64,000 nucleotides of DNA. It comes from Chamaea fasciata (Eukaryota; Chordata; Aves; Passeriformes; Sylviidae). This document shows positions 33,819-46,847 of this stretch, piece after piece; position 1 is the first letter of the stretch; the number at the start of each line of letters is the position of its first letter. The position numbers were made by a program, and so were the translations under genes. The notes under the pieces are model-generated. The model ran no database searches. It saw only the letters and a program-made list of their open reading frames with translations, and was not told the origin of the DNA. Where the stretch lies: assembly GCA_029207755.1 (NCBI GenBank), contig JARCOQ010000001.1:92615637-92679636 (forward strand), written 5' to 3'.

Positions 33819-36243
33819 GTAATGCCCTTTATTTAAATCAGCTCTCCCCCATGGCTTCTTGTTAACCTTAGGTAATCCGGGGTGTCAATTAGTATGGACT
33901 ATATTAAGAGTTTGAAACATACAAAAATATTCAGAAAATGGCCAGGATTTTGGAACAGCACTGCTGTGTAGTTGAAGATTTCTGGATGAATTGGACATTT
34001 CTGTTGCAGAGCATGTTAGAAGAAATGCAAGGCAGTCAGAAGTTTTGGCTGCATTCCTGTGCTGCATGATGATGGAAACCAGTAAATTCAGTTGAAGTTC
34101 TGAAATTTTCTTACTCCATGGGTCTACAGCCAGGAAAAAACAACCCTCTGTTCATCCACTAGATTCAGTTCTGCACAGGCCCTTCATAGCTTATATCTTA
34201 GGTTGTCACACCTATTGGGTGCAAATATTTTTGCACATTTGGTTCCTCTTGTCATTGAGCCATAAGGACTTCAAATCCCTGCTGATTTTTGAGGTCTGTG
34301 ACTATTGATGGATTCTAGATGGTAGCCATGCCTTCCTGATAGCGACAAGTTTATTATTTAATGTAAGCTCTCACATATGCATTTTCTTAGAATGGATGAA
34401 ATGGCTTTTTGTCACTCCTTAATCCTATGTCAAAGGGTAGAAAATGCCAGGTTTTTTTCTATGTGAGCTGGATGGACATCAGAGACTCTTCTCTCTCTTT
34501 GGGTCTCACAATCCTGCTTTGAAATGTCTTTTAAAGAGATGAAAAGGGTGTAGTTGCTGCTTTAAAACCAAGAACTTTTCACATTACTGAAATAAATAGT
34601 TCTCCCTTTTATTTTGGGGTCCACATTGAGATAATACACAGAAGCAAAAAAACCATGATTACTTCTATTTTGTTGTTTCCTTACGTCCGTCCCCCCCTGT
34701 TCCCCCCCCTTAATTTATTTTTGGAGTCTGAAAAGAAAAGCATGCTGAAAAGCCCCAGTGTATTGATGTGTGAAATTGAAGGAGTTGCTCACTCTTATGA
34801 TCAAGCCACTGTGCCCTTTGACAGGGTTAAGATTAAAAGAAATATACTGGAAAACATGTACCTAAGTATGAAAAATTCCTTAAATTCAGGGTGTGTTCAT
34901 ACAAAATGAAGTTTCTACAGTGTGGAAATCATTAAACCTGATCCAGAAAAAATGCGAGGTGCCCCAGCCACCGAGATGTGAATCTCTTTAATCCGCACAA
35001 GCATTAGAAAAATCTGAAACATGTGAAGGTTCAAAAGCTGCAAAGCCATTACATGACTTCTTATTCATTTCTCAGATATTGTAACTTTCTATTGAACTGT
35101 GAAAAGACTTTTTCTTGGTTCTTTTCTTTTCATAAGCGATAGATCAGTCACTCACTAATGTGTTACTGCACATTGTGAATCTGAAAAGTTTCACTTGGTT
35201 ATATCTACTTGGATATAATTTTTTGATTATTTTTAGAGCATTTTATGTAGCATTTCAATGGTTGGTAACTTGCAGCTTTTCAGCAGCTGCTGCTAGGGAC
35301 AGGGAAAAGGGCATGACTGAGTTCAATTTTTAATTTTTTTTAAGATCTCAAACAATTTCACAGTACATTTAGAGGTAACTTTAATGATTAGCTCTAACTT
35401 TGCATGATATGAATGCGTGCTAATTAAAAACTAAATCAAATAAAAATCTTAAAACCAAAGCAACATAAAATGCTTTTTTTTCATCTTAACTTTGCATCTC
35501 TGAAGAACACCAAGAGGAGCTTCAAATCCAGTGAAAACTTCAGAGAAAACAGTAAATTACTATATGCAAAAGGACAGACTTTGTTGGTAACAGAAATGCG
35601 TAGGCCAAGGATTTTCCACTACCAACATCCTTCTAAAGTGCACACATGTCTAGCTCCAGGGGCCAGAATATTTATGCCTGGTCCCAGGCTGTCTCCCTGC
35701 TGCTGCAGTAGCCAAACCTCCTGCAGAGGCTTGGGCAGTCTGACAGATACGGCTTTCCCTCTGTGGGAGTATTAATTCGTTTTGCATCTGCAATTGTAAC
35801 GTTAGGCTCAGTTTTGATCCTTTTGCCCTTTCTGTGGTCAGTTAAACAGCCCTAAAGTTTTCAAATAGTTGTCTCTCACTGGGGTATGAGTTGTGCTTTG
35901 GGCTGTTTGCTCAAATGCAGTACTTGTTGAGATAAAGCTGCTGGAAGGGGAGGGAGGCCCATATGTCTGATGGTTTTGTTCTAGGAGCTGCCAGGGATGT
36001 ACTGTTACACTACAGTGTCTGAAATAACAACAGATCTTCACATATAGGATAGCAGGCTCTCCTTAGGGTAAAAAAGAATAGAAAGTGTCACATTCATTTG
36101 TTATTTGAAAATCAGCCACAAATTTTTGTCTGTGAAACTCCTGCAAGAAGACAGTGTAATTACTAAAACCAGTTGGAGTTGGATTTTAAAATGGCAGACA
36201 ACTGTAGAATCTGACAAAGAGACTTTTTGAGTCTTCTTACCAC
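33819..36243. other. No gene seen; AT-rich homeodomain-site patch
   Basis: Mostly AT-rich single-copy DNA. At about 35330-35460 there is a cluster of ATTAG/TAATTA-like cores (TTTAATGATTAGC, GTGCTAATTAAAAAC) that could be regulatory. A C-rich stretch lies near 34689-34710. Frames up to 101 codons have no recognisable content. Confidence 0.5.
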
Positions 36244-36262
36244 AAAAAAAAAAAAAAAAAAA
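36244..36262. repeat. Poly-A run of 19 with A/C tail
   Basis: Nineteen A followed by CCAACCAAAACAAACAAACCC. Simple low-complexity DNA. Confidence 0.85.
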
Positions 36263-37504
36263 CCAACCAAAACAAACAAACCCTTAAAAAAGACAGGGAG
36301 AGGCCTGTTTTCCACATAAAAATAGTTGGCAACCTGACTTTCTTTGACTTGCCAAAAGATGTATCAGAGGGGCTGAGGTAATCCACTAATTTCTGAGGTG
36401 GTGAAGCAGAGAGGTGTGAGTGGGTTAGAGATAGGAGCAACTGCAGGAGCAGAGGGAAAGGTCAGCTGAGAACTCTAGGATCTCTAGAGGACACCACATT
36501 CTCAAGCAATATTCATCATTTAGAGTTATAAAACCTAGTAAAATAGATGTCTCAAACTTGTGCCAAGACCCAAGGAGTTTGAAGGTAAACATTAGATAAG
36601 AATTAGCTGTTTTCATTCTGTCCTTTGCTGCCAAGGCCTCACAGCAAAACAAAGGACTATTGATCAAAAAGGTCATGTAGAAGAGGGCAGGGTTTGAAGA
36701 AACTGAATTAAAAAAAAAAATCCCAAACGAGACAAATACAAAAATAGTAACTCAGAGATGAATGGAGTTCTGTACAGCAGGCATTTCTCACATGCATTCA
36801 TTTGTCTGCACAGATACAGTGGATATCTATCATTTTCTTGGTTTGCTTAAGTGGCATTTTTACAGTGACATCCTCCTATAGTCTCCAGGGCTTGAACTGG
36901 GAAGCAATTACAGGTATCCCTCTAAATGAAGTAGAAAAAGAAGCAAAAGAAAACATAGTAGTGTGCTTGGGTTTTCCACTTGGTGCTCTCCACATCTTTC
37001 ACAGGTACTTAAGGCTGCTCACGTGTAAAGTACTAGCCAGTGGTGACTGATCTATTATTGAAGTATTTAGGATTCCCATAGTAGCAGCAGCAGCTGCTAA
37101 GGAATATTATATGAACAGGCTGCTGTTATCTTGATCTTCTTGACCAGAAAGGCTTTTTCCCTTCCAGGAGGTTACGTGGTAAAGGGGAATAATTCTTTGT
37201 AGCTGGGATCTGCAACTTGTCAGACTCTCATATTCTCAAAAATATTAATAAAGGGCAATTTGCTTATGTGAGTGCTGCTGGAAAAAAAGGCTTTAAAGTA
37301 CAAGAGATTGTAGTGTCATCTGCAGACAGCAGTCTGCTAAGTGTGTTTGTGTTTTGGGGGGCAAGCGGAGAAAGAGCATTGCCTGTGAATGACAAGTGCC
37401 AGTTTCATAATGTCATGTTACCATTGTGGATGAATAAAGAAAAAGGCCCATTATAATTATATCTAACTAGAAAGCAACTTAATAAAGAAATACTCTATGT
37501 TGTT
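36263..37504. other. No gene seen
   Basis: AT-rich DNA. An 82-codon plus frame at 36802-37050 begins with a hydrophobic stretch that could mimic a signal peptide, but there is no promoter, Kozak or splice support and no recognised family. An 11-A run lies at about 36710-36720. Confidence 0.5.
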
Positions 37505-37635
37505 AGTGAGAGGAAGGATAGACTTGTGGTTAGGGCACAGGAGTTGCTGATTCAAATTTCTGGCTCTGCAAGAGACTTCCTTCGTGGCCTTGGGCGACTC
37601 ACATACTGCCACACTTCAAAATGGGGGTAGCACCC
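37505..37635 (+). mobile_element. MIR SINE, degraded copy
   Basis: The order of blocks matches MIR. First comes a tRNA-like A-box region (CTTGTGGTTAGGGCACAGG). It is followed by the B-box-like block TGATTCAAATTTCTGGCTCTGC, then the core block TGGCCTTGGGCGACTCAC, and finally TTCAAAATGGGGGTAG, which corresponds to the AAAATGGGGATAA segment. Substitutions are heavy, as expected for a tRNA-derived SINE that spread before the bird/mammal split. It is noncoding. Confidence 0.75.
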
Positions 37636-37857
37636 AAACTGGAGAGAGAGATCTCCTAGGGACATACCTTCCCATTGCAGCACTCAAATGGGTACCCAAG
37701 TGGACAGATCTTCAAGATGTTGCAAAAAGGTCTTCTGAAAATGTGCAATAAAATTAGGAACTGTAGAATTTGTACACTTTTTTCTTGTTGTTTCTTTTGT
37801 ATTTCTCCCTTTACTCACCACCCCCCTTCTTTTTTCCTTCTCTCTTTTTCCTATGAA

Positions 37858-38000
37858 AGTCTGGCTCTGATACTGGTTATTGAGCATTCGAGAATCTGAT
37901 CCTTGACCTCCCTCGGGATTCTGACTTAGTCATTTTGAGGCCTGATTTCCCAGCTGAAAATGGAGATAACAATGCTTTCTTTATCTGACTGCCTGCCAGT
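37858..38000 (+). mobile_element. Second MIR-like SINE copy, degraded
   Basis: The left part reads GTCTGGCTCTGATACTGGTTATTGAGC, matching the region after the MIR B box. The right part reads TTTTGAGGCCTGATTTCCCAG followed by GAAAATGGAGATAACAATGC, matching the conserved GCCTCAGTTTCC...AAAATGGGGATAATAAT blocks. It is in the same orientation as the copy about 220 bp upstream. It is more diverged than the first, hence lower confidence. Confidence 0.6.
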
Positions 38001-39525
38001 TTTGTCTCTTTAGACACTGAAGCATTGGGGATAGGAGTTGCTTTCTATAACATACAGGTATTTCACCCAAATCTTTGAGGGAGGATTGAAAGAAATAGAA
38101 ACTTCAGGCACTAGTGTGATGAAAAGAGGCACACAAATGGAGGTAGAAGCAGCCATTTTGATTTTTAATAAGTGATGAGCCCAATTCAGTAGTATTAAAT
38201 ACTGCTACAGAAAGAGAAAACAGTTTTGGTCTGAGTCAGGATTTCTTCAAGACTTGGGAATGTTGAGATTGAAACTTGTGGGTTGAGCAGATCTCTAACC
38301 AGAGTTAGATTAGAGTCTGTGTTGAAGTATGTTTTCAATTATATTCTGTTAGAAAAGTAATGCTGAAATTTATCTTAAGTTGTCAAAGTGCTTCAAAGCA
38401 TGGGCTTTTCCTCTCTCTAAGTCCTTGAACAGACGCAGGATGTGTTGTGGCAAAACTGTTTCCAATTAAGTTGATGCATTTTGTTCTTTAATGTTTCGGG
38501 ACTTTAAGTTAAAGAAAAATCCTGTAGCCAGAGTTCAGAAGGATGATTCAGATAAATTTGCCTGGAAAGCAGTCATTTGCCTGAGTTTCTGTGGCTGCAC
38601 TGTGTTGGGTCATCAGGGTGACATATAGCCATGAACTTCACCGACATTCTGCTGATTAATATTGACTGGGGATCCAGCTCTTCTCTGGGGCAGGTCACTA
38701 AATGTAAAAGTGGGAACTTGAAGCATCTGGGTTAAGGGAAAGAAGTTATTCCAGTAAAATTTTCTGTTGCTTGTATCTGCTGTAAATTTCTGTTTAAGTG
38801 TGACTTGTCTATATGAACAAGTTTTTGGAGTTCCAGGGGTTTTCCCCCGACTATCTGAAGCACTGCTCTTCATTACCCATCATTTTATGGAGTACTATGC
38901 TGAAAAATTCTGTCGTGCTGAAGATTAAAAAGGGATTAAGAGGGTCTAATAGGTTTTTCAGATAAATGTATGTACACACACAGCACATTAATTGTTCAGG
39001 TTCAGTTCTCCAACTCAAGACAAATACTTGCACATGTACATTTGACACTCTTATTTGTTGGTTTCTGGAGCTGCCTCTGCAGGCATCTCTGAACAACCTG
39101 CTCTAGCACCTAGCAGTATGTTCTCTCTCATGCATGCTGCCTCCATTCCTGCAACCTGCTGGGCAAAACCTTCCCTGCTGAACCTTGGCTAGGCAGATTA
39201 TGCCAGGAGTTCATTTGACTCACTGATATCCACTGTTTTTCAATGACTGGCCTGCTTCAGGACAAATCTGGGACCACTCAAAATACATACTCAAGCTGGC
39301 TTTGGCAAAGCTAAAATATATGTGGAAAAGTGGAAATTATGGTGAAAATAAATCCCTGCATTTTCATGTACTAAATGAAGAATGAAACTCTTATGACATA
39401 TGAAAAAGTGGTCAGTTTCTTACTCTGGTCATTATCCTGTTGCAGGAGTATACGTGACTGGCTGTCAGTGCTGAGTGAGTTTTGGATTTTTTTAAATTTT
39501 CATGAAAGCATTTTGGTTTTTGTTG
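38001..39525. other. No gene seen
   Basis: AT-rich DNA with frames up to 86 codons, none recognised. No repeat family is seen. Confidence 0.55.
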
Positions 39526-39541
39526 TTTTTTTTTTTTTTTT
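39526..39541. repeat. Poly-T run of 16
   Basis: Uninterrupted T run preceded by TTTGTTG units. Confidence 0.9.
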
Positions 39542-40422
39542 AATCTTTAAGAATGAGATATATTTTGGATAAAGATATTACTGAAAAAATTCTCCTAATA
39601 TTGTCCACTTAGCTGTAGGAAGTTTGTGCAAGTATTCAGTAATGCATTGACCATCCATAGGAGATATAAGGAAAAGGCTTCATAAATTACTGAGTAGTTT
39701 TTCTGAGGATCAAAAAGTTTCTTCAGCTTCTCTTCACTAATATAATCTTATCTGTGTGACCCTGCAAAGTCTTTTCACCATTACTGCAATCTGTCAGTGT
39801 GTGCAGTGACAGGGATTGTAAGAAGATAAAAGCTTTGACTTCAGTTTCCTCCTTGTTGTTGATGTGTTTAATATGTGTATTTAAAAAAATCAGGTAACTC
39901 AGAAGTTTAAGTATCAAGTTGGTAGTAACTGTGAAGCTGCTTACCCTTGGTTCTCTTAAAACTAGGTCTGACTTTGGTATTCTTAAAAGATCAGTTTGAA
40001 ATCTGGCACCTGAAAATATATAAAAAAATCTAACATAATATTAAGCCATATTGTAATTCAGAATGGTGTCCTTCTCTAATCTTGAAAAGGCAGGTCAAAC
40101 ATCTCTTCCATCTAAAATTTTAGTTGCAGGCTGTTTTAAATAAACTTCCTGGACACAGAAGATACTGAAACTTTGATGTATTTTGCTGTATGCACCATGG
40201 GATAATTGTACTAATTCTGAATGATATTTGATTGTATTATCCATGACAAATATGTTGTTTCCCTTGTCTGTGTTTATAATCTTAGCAGTGTGTTTTTATC
40301 ATAGAAAGAGGATATGCTTTTCTCTTAGTATAAACAAGAAAACCCAAGAAAAATAACCCAAATTTGACATGGCTCCCCTTAGAACTTGGGGAAATATTAT
40401 GCATGCCCTCATAATGAGAGGT
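39542..40422. other. No gene seen
   Basis: AT-rich DNA, no feature recognised. Confidence 0.6.
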
Positions 40423-40482
40423 AAAAAAAAAAAAAAAAAAAAAAAACACCCAAAAAAACAAAAAAAAACCAAAAAAACCCAC
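40423..40482. repeat. Poly-A run of 24 with A/C-rich continuation
   Basis: Twenty-four A, then CACCCAAAAAAACAAAAAAAACC-type sequence to about 40482. Simple low-complexity DNA that yields a phenylalanine-rich false frame on minus. No retrogene body is evident on its left. Confidence 0.85.
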
Positions 40483-43457
40483 ATTTATTTTACTTAGGGA
40501 AAAATGTGGAATATTAGACCTCATTCTGGAAATCTGAACTCTGGGCTGTGATGCCTAGGAAGGTGCGAATTTTATGTTCTGTGTAGAACTGGATACTGGT
40601 CACCACTCTTAATTAATTCTTGACCAGCTGAGTGCGTTCTGTCCACTTTCTAAACCATAGCAGAAATCAAGTTCTGTGTGGTGTCAAGCTGGGGCTATTT
40701 GAATGAACAGATTCTAAAAAATGAAAGAAAAAAAAACTAATCATATTAAATGAAAGAGTAAAAAAATCATTTGCTATAAATGAATGAGTGCTGATCTTAG
40801 AAAAAATGAAGGAAACTTCTAAACCAATGAAACTAAAATATTTTTATTGAAAGTCTAGTATATACATCAGAGATTAATTGACATGCTTTGTTATTTACTC
40901 TGAGAATCTATTCTGAAATTATTGAGTTGCTCCTGTCAATGTACTAGTTTCCTCCAGGCAAAGGACCATATGACTTTCACAACAAACACTATGCATTGCC
41001 CGATAGTTGCTTCATGGAGGAGTGCAACATGTTTGTGTCATCCTTTCCTGCCTATGGGCCTTAAAACTTATTTAGAGGAGGAACCACAGCTGCTTTTTTT
41101 CCCAAAGAGCATCAGGGTTTTTACTACTGGCAACGTGACTCAGCTCTAATACCAGTGACCCATATCCTTGCCATAACAGGCATTATCTCAATAGTCATAG
41201 CGCAGTCATTTGAATGCTTCAGTTTTGCACAAGTGAGACCAAATACAGAGAGATTATACAATAGCAAGCAGATCCTTGACAGTCAGAACTGTTGTGCTGT
41301 ATTAACACACAGCCTGCAAGAGACAGTTTAAATATTATCAGTGGCTTTTCAAGTTTTGAGTAAATAGGGCATAATGTAAGTGATGGGGGTGAGATAGTGA
41401 AGTTATGGATTTTGCAATTGCTTAACTGAAACGAGACTATTTCCAGCAACAATTCTTGTCTTTATAAAAAGAAAAAAGACAGCTAGAACATGACAGACAC
41501 ACTGCCTGGTCTGTCTTTTGGCAGAAGGATAGCATTTTGATCCATTCCTTGTTGGCTGACATCATACACTTTTACTCACCTGCTGATAGCTGCTTACAGT
41601 TCTAACTTGATCTCAAACTTATTTGACAGAAGAGTGTGTCTGTTGTGACAAAAGCACACTACACAAGGCGTTTGTGGCCAATACAATACTAGAAGGAGTG
41701 TGAAGATTTTCTGATGACTTCAGGTGTAGCCAGCAAACGCTCACCAGTGCCTTGTCCTTCAGTGAGCTATTCAGGTGCCTAAAGTCACACATGCACCAGA
41801 AAAACTTTGATGGCTCAGGGATTAAATTACTTTCATTTCTTGCTTTCATCCTTTCTTTCTTCCTTTTCCCTCTCCACCCTCCATCTGGCCTTCCAAGGAA
41901 TGTATATTGACTTTTTGCCCTAGATTGTCACTGAGACAATGATAAAGAGAGTTTCTCTGTGGGATTGTTTTGTAAAGGCCAGATTTTTTATATCCTTTCT
42001 CTAACTGCTGCTTTCAGGTTTTGATCATTTAGGCTAAATACTTTCAGAGATAGCATCTCAACATTTTAAGGTGCTTGAATTGTTACATTAATTTAAGATT
42101 TTATAACTAATTACTATATTGCATAAAAATACATACCTTTTGACTGAGTTAGGACTGCATCTAAAAGACTAAAAATAGATCCATCAGTGCCTAAGGGCTT
42201 TAAGTCAAGTCTTTACATGAATTCATGGATGAATTTACTTGGAAAACATTGACTGGCACTGGAAAACAGAAGCTGGACAAAATTAACAGCAAATCGTCTC
42301 AACTAAGTACATATGTTGACTGTCAGCTACCCTAGATTTTAGTGCAAAACTGCTCAGATGGTTGCTGAGCATCAGTGGCTCAGAGAGTTGGGGAAATTAG
42401 CCTCTGGTTGTGAGCATAATTGGATTCCATTCGGAGAACTTTCAAAGTTTTAATATTTTAAATATTTGAGTGAAGGAAAAGTGGTTTGTTTTCATTGCTC
42501 TATCTGTAAGGCTGGAGGGTATTTTCGTTTTCTGGTTTTAATGCCTAATTCTCCTCAGAGTATCTTAGCATACATGCTGCTTTATAAAGGCCACCATTTG
42601 TTGTCCTTACTGAAGCACCTACCTCCATCCACCCTTTTCCTTGTTGGAACACCCTGTAAATGTGGCAACAAAACCTGGTACAGTGAGAGCAGTGACTCCA
42701 AATTCAGAAACAAAAATCACCTCTGAACATGCCAAAAGCACATGTCCTGCTTCAACAGCCCTCTTTTTTATCATAGTAAAGTTTTAGTAAGTCTTGAGAG
42801 TATCCGAAAATTAAAACCAGGATTATTTAAAAAAAAAAAAGCCATGAAAACCTCCCACTACTTCCTCTTGAGGTTCTTTAATGTTTCCTACATGTCTGTA
42901 AAGAGCTTGTATTTGCAGGAGTAAGTCTATTTTCATCTCAGATATAGGGGAAAAAAAGGTTTTATTTTTTTGTTTTTAACCTTCTAAAGTGAGTTGATGG
43001 GAGATCTCACTTTCTTATGTACCCCAAACCAGTACAGATAATAACTGTCATCCTCTTTGATTACTATTTCATGAATAATTTTTAATGATCCTTCAGTCCT
43101 ATATTTGCATGGATCTCTACCCATTTCCCATGCACTCCAAAGGATGTCCATGAGGACGTACATATTAATTAGGCAGAATTGTGTAGGCTTTTTTCCAGAA
43201 CCACCAGGGCCAGTTTGTCGTAAGATATTACATAACAAAATCTTATAAGTTAAAAAGAACGTTCTCAATCATTTATGGTCAGAAAAAAAAGAGGGTTTAA
43301 ATATGGAGAGAAATTAGATTTCCTGAGATCCAGAAGGGAAACATTCCACTTAGAGGTAATACAGAGTCCTGCAATTAATAATCTAACTGAAAAGGCTCAT
43401 GTACATGTGGATGTGCATGTATGTGTATCCATCTTTATCTATCTCTGTATTTCCTAG
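40483..43457. other. No gene seen
   Basis: AT-rich DNA. A perfect minus-strand donor (GCAG/GTGAGT) at about 41577 has a good acceptor about 60 bp upstream, but all three frames between are closed, so it could only be a noncoding exon. An A run of 12 lies at about 42829-42840. Confidence 0.5.
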
Positions 43458-43560
43458 AAGTTGCTTCAGAAGTTTAGACTGGAACACAAACTTGGCTGTT
43501 AGTGAGAGCTGCTCTGTGTTTAGGGAAGGGTTGCATGGCCACAAATGCCAATCAACACAG
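43458..43560 (+). other. Candidate 103-bp internal exon, plus strand
   Basis: A strong acceptor (TTTATCTATCTCTGTATTTCCTAG) precedes 103 bp that end in a strong donor, ACACAG/GTAAGA. One frame is open through the whole segment in phase to the donor (34 codons; four cysteines). No known domain is recognised. It lies 1.3 kb upstream of another splice-bounded segment on the same strand, and its phase matches one open frame of the 103-bp segment near 33.0 kb, although the third segment would then bring a stop within a few codons. A noncoding transcript is as likely as a coding one. Confidence 0.25.
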
Positions 43561-43865
43561 GTAAGACCAATAAACACTTCATTGATCACAAAAGATTTCA
43601 GATTTGATATGATACGCAGGGGTAGAAGAGCTGCATCCATTTGGGCATCAGTGAGGCTGTAAAATCCAGACCACAATGTACTGCAAGGGAGAAGGAACAA
43701 AAAACCTCTTGTGTGCATAATGTTCACAAGGACAAGTGATGGATCCAGAAGGAAATATGATGGAGAGAACTACAGAAAGTGTTTACTGCCCTGAAAAAGG
43801 ATTTAAATGAATGTTCAGAATAACACCTTTTTCCTAATTACACGATATAAACAGCAGAGGGAATT
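43561..43865. other. No gene seen
   Basis: AT-rich DNA between two plus-strand features; nothing recognised. Confidence 0.55.
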
Positions 43866-44110
43866 TTGAGAATTTTTGTTCCTAGGTATGTGGAAACTAT
43901 TCCTGATTACTTTGATATAACTCATGCTATGTGGTTTAAATGGGGCTGTGATAGATATGCAGCCTGTGTCAGAAAGAGAGCATTTAATTATGTAAATCTG
44001 ATTAAGAGCTACTGCATTATAACAATGCAAAGAGCTAAAACATCTGTTAAAAATATAATGAATAATTTTTAAGAACTGAAGATGTCAGGGTTAATTATTT
44101 GATTTTAAAT
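43866..44110. promoter_or_regulatory. Candidate conserved AT-rich noncoding element
   Basis: Repeat-free sequence dense in homeodomain/POU-like cores: GAGCATTTAATTATGTAAATC, CTGATTAAGAGC and GGTTAATTATTTG. A 68-codon plus frame also spans it but resembles no family. The call is by texture and motif content only. Confidence 0.25.
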
Positions 44111-44842
44111 CGAATTCCAAGTGCACTCCATCATTCATCTACCCTTTTTATGAAGAGTTTGTTAAAAAAAATCAGAGATGGGAGGAAATATAAGGGGAGA
44201 AAATTGGTGTTTCCGGCAGTTCCCATAAAACTGTGCACTTTTTTTCTACTTGAAATTAATCTGCCTTGACATATAAGAGGTATTAAATTTTATTTCTGGA
44301 CTTACCACTCTATACTTCCAGTATAAAATTTTATATTCAGTATTCTCTCCAGACCTACATAATGCATTTCTCTTTACCAGTCTCCATACGTAGAACAATT
44401 GACAATGATTAGACTGACAGAGCGTCACTGTTTGCTCAGCAATAATGCCCATCTGCCCTAAACCTTTTCTGTATTTTGTGTCAACTTCCCTCTTGTACAT
44501 GGTAATATCCTTTTCTAAAAGCAAGTAAGTTCTGTGAACAGTTTTGTAGGGTTTTTCTTCAATTTAGTATTTTGTTTTGAAATTCAAGGATCTTTCTTCA
44601 GTCAAATTTCTTTTTCTTTGGGAGAATAGGTGATCAAAGTTTGTGAGGCAGACTGGTTTATGGGGTTTTTTTATCAAGGTTTATGATGAAACTGCTGCTG
44701 TCATAGAAAAAGTGCCTGTTGGCAGAAATGCACATAAGCAACTCTTTCAAAAGTCTACAGGCACCTTAAGTTCTGTAGATAAAACAAAGCTTTTCCAATG
44801 TTACTAGATTAAGAGAAATGAGGTGTTCTTATTTCCTTTCAG
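44111..44842. other. No gene seen
   Basis: AT-rich DNA, no recognised repeat or frame. Confidence 0.55.
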
Positions 44843-44883
44843 ACAAATGAATGAATTATGCTCTTATGCTTATCTCGGTGAAG
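44843..44883 (+). other. Candidate 41-bp microexon, plus strand
   Basis: A very strong acceptor (TGTTCTTATTTCCTTTCAG) is followed by 41 bp and a consensus donor GTGAAG/GTAAGT. One frame is open (QMNELCSYAYLGE and a split codon); another meets a TGA after three codons. Both splice sites are among the best in the window. With the 103-bp segment at 43.5 kb it may form part of one transcript. Confidence 0.3.
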
Positions 44884-46847
44884 GTAAGTTTCTGTTTTTA
44901 GCAAAGATTTCACTCATATTAGTGGAAACCTAAAGAGGAATTTGTGCTATTTGTGACATTGAGCCAAATTCCTTTCTGACTGTCCTCCGGAATAATTTTT
45001 GCTACTTTTTCACCTCATTCCCCATTCCTGATTGCTATCAGATAGACATTTCCTCTATTTTCTTTTTTCCTTTTCTTCAGACTCTTTAATTTTTACCAAC
45101 ACAAATTAGCGCCCTTTTCAGCAGATTTTTTTCTGATTTTTCCAACCAAGAAAGGATCTAAAGCAAACAAAAAGAAATCACTGACACAGAACAAGTTGTG
45201 GAATTCACTTCAGCTGGCAAATTTGGAAAACCAACGTTAAAGATTTTAAACTAAGAGTATCCAGGTTTGTACAGAACAGGCCCACAGTAATGTTCAGTGT
45301 GACAGTTGCATTCACTATGCACTCCAGAATGTTCAATACCTCTTACCTCCAGAGAACCTGAAGATAAGGGAGCTGCCTGTCTCTAATGGCTTTTTTCTGA
45401 TCATCTCCCACGGGCCATTTTTAGAAACATGACAGTGGACCAGACAGTTGTTTAGAGTAGACCAATGCTTCAGTTCCTATGTAAAGCTTTCCTTCTCCGC
45501 TTAAGGCCCAAAATGGCCTGCTCTGCTTTGCTGGTGTCCAGTTTAGACTGGAGTTTTTTATGGCAAAGGTATTATCTTCTTTTTAATGTCAAGCTTGCAT
45601 GTAAAGTTGAGGGCATAGATAAAGATGACAATGAAAGAACAGTTCTGGGCTCATGTAAGTGAGAAGCAGGATGCATTCTCTGACTTTTTTTGTGGTTTAC
45701 ATCAGTGGTTGCCTATGATAAATATTTTTGTAATGATTTCCAATTTTTCTCAAGGTAAACTGAAAGGGAGGATCTTTTTGAGATAGTCTGAGGTGCTTTT
45801 ATTATGTAGATGTCTTTTTCAACTCTAGTGGTTAATTCTGGAATGTGAAGTGATTTCTGCAGCTTAGATAATATGAAGTGGAACTTGGGTGATTTTTTTG
45901 CCTTTAATATATGCTTAGATGTACATGTGCAGGTCACTGTCTCAAAGACAGAGGAAATAAAGAATCTTTAATCAACAGACTCAAGGACTACAGCCTGGAA
46001 AATTTTAACGTGTCCTGTTGATAACAGAATGTCTTACCTGTAGAGAGCAGAAACAAAATGATGAACACTTGTTTTATTGGAATACTTTAAAATAAATAAA
46101 TCTAGTATTAATTTGTCTAAACATGAATTATTATATGTTTGCAGAGATATTAAAGTATATATGCATTTCAGGATGACCACTCATCGCCATTATCTGAAGG
46201 GCTGACAGGTTAATACAGTAGAGTGACTGAACTAAGAATGGTTTTATTGTAGTTGTTGAAGCTCAGCGTACAGGACTGGCTTTGGGTCCAGGTAGAAGAC
46301 AACTTTGTAAACTGCCCATTAGACAACTGATATATAAAGGATATACAGGGAGGGCAACCATTCAAAAAAACTGCTGGAATTAACCTTCAGACTGGGACCC
46401 CTTAAATGTTAGGGGAAGTTTTGAATGTGGGTATTAGTGGTATCAGTATTTTGTTTGACTGTCTTGAGCTTATGATGCCAGTGTCTTACCTGTGGGACAT
46501 GGAAAATGACTTCACCACCTATGTGCTTATAGCACAGTGACTTGCAACACACCAAGCTGCCACTCTTTTGTAAGAGAGAAGTATCATTAAATGTGGTGAG
46601 CCAATTTATTTGCAAGAGCCTGCTGGGTAATAGCAGAAACAGAACAAGAGAAATCAGGCAGACCAGTGAGACTAAGCAAACATAAATCTAAGATACTGAA
46701 TTCTAGTGAGACAAGAGTGGCTTGCAGCATGAATGCTTCTCTTAATTTATTTCCTGTCTCCTTCCCCCAGTTTTCCCATTATTCTATGGGGAATCCCATT
46801 ACTGATTTAGATCAATAGCAAACTTCCCAAAGTTTTTGTGCTCCCGT
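44884..46847. other. No gene seen; isolated minus-strand splice donors
   Basis: Strong donor-like sites on minus occur near 45347 (GGAG/GTAAGA), 46035 (TACAG/GTAAGA) and 46488 (CACAG/GTAAGA). The first has a good acceptor only 11 bp away; the others double as acceptor-like strings. None makes a convincing exon. Confidence 0.5.

Noticed and set aside
36802..37050. 82-codon plus-strand frame with a possible signal peptide
   Set aside because: Hydrophobic starts are common in T-rich DNA; there is no supporting context or homology.
40423..40482. A24 run as a retrotransposon tail
   Set aside because: It continues as A/C-rich simple repeat and no element body is recognisable on its left; CR1 lacks poly-A.
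41577..41640. Minus-strand exon with a perfect GCAG/GTGAGT donor
   Set aside because: All three frames are closed within about 60 bp and there is no neighbouring exon in support.
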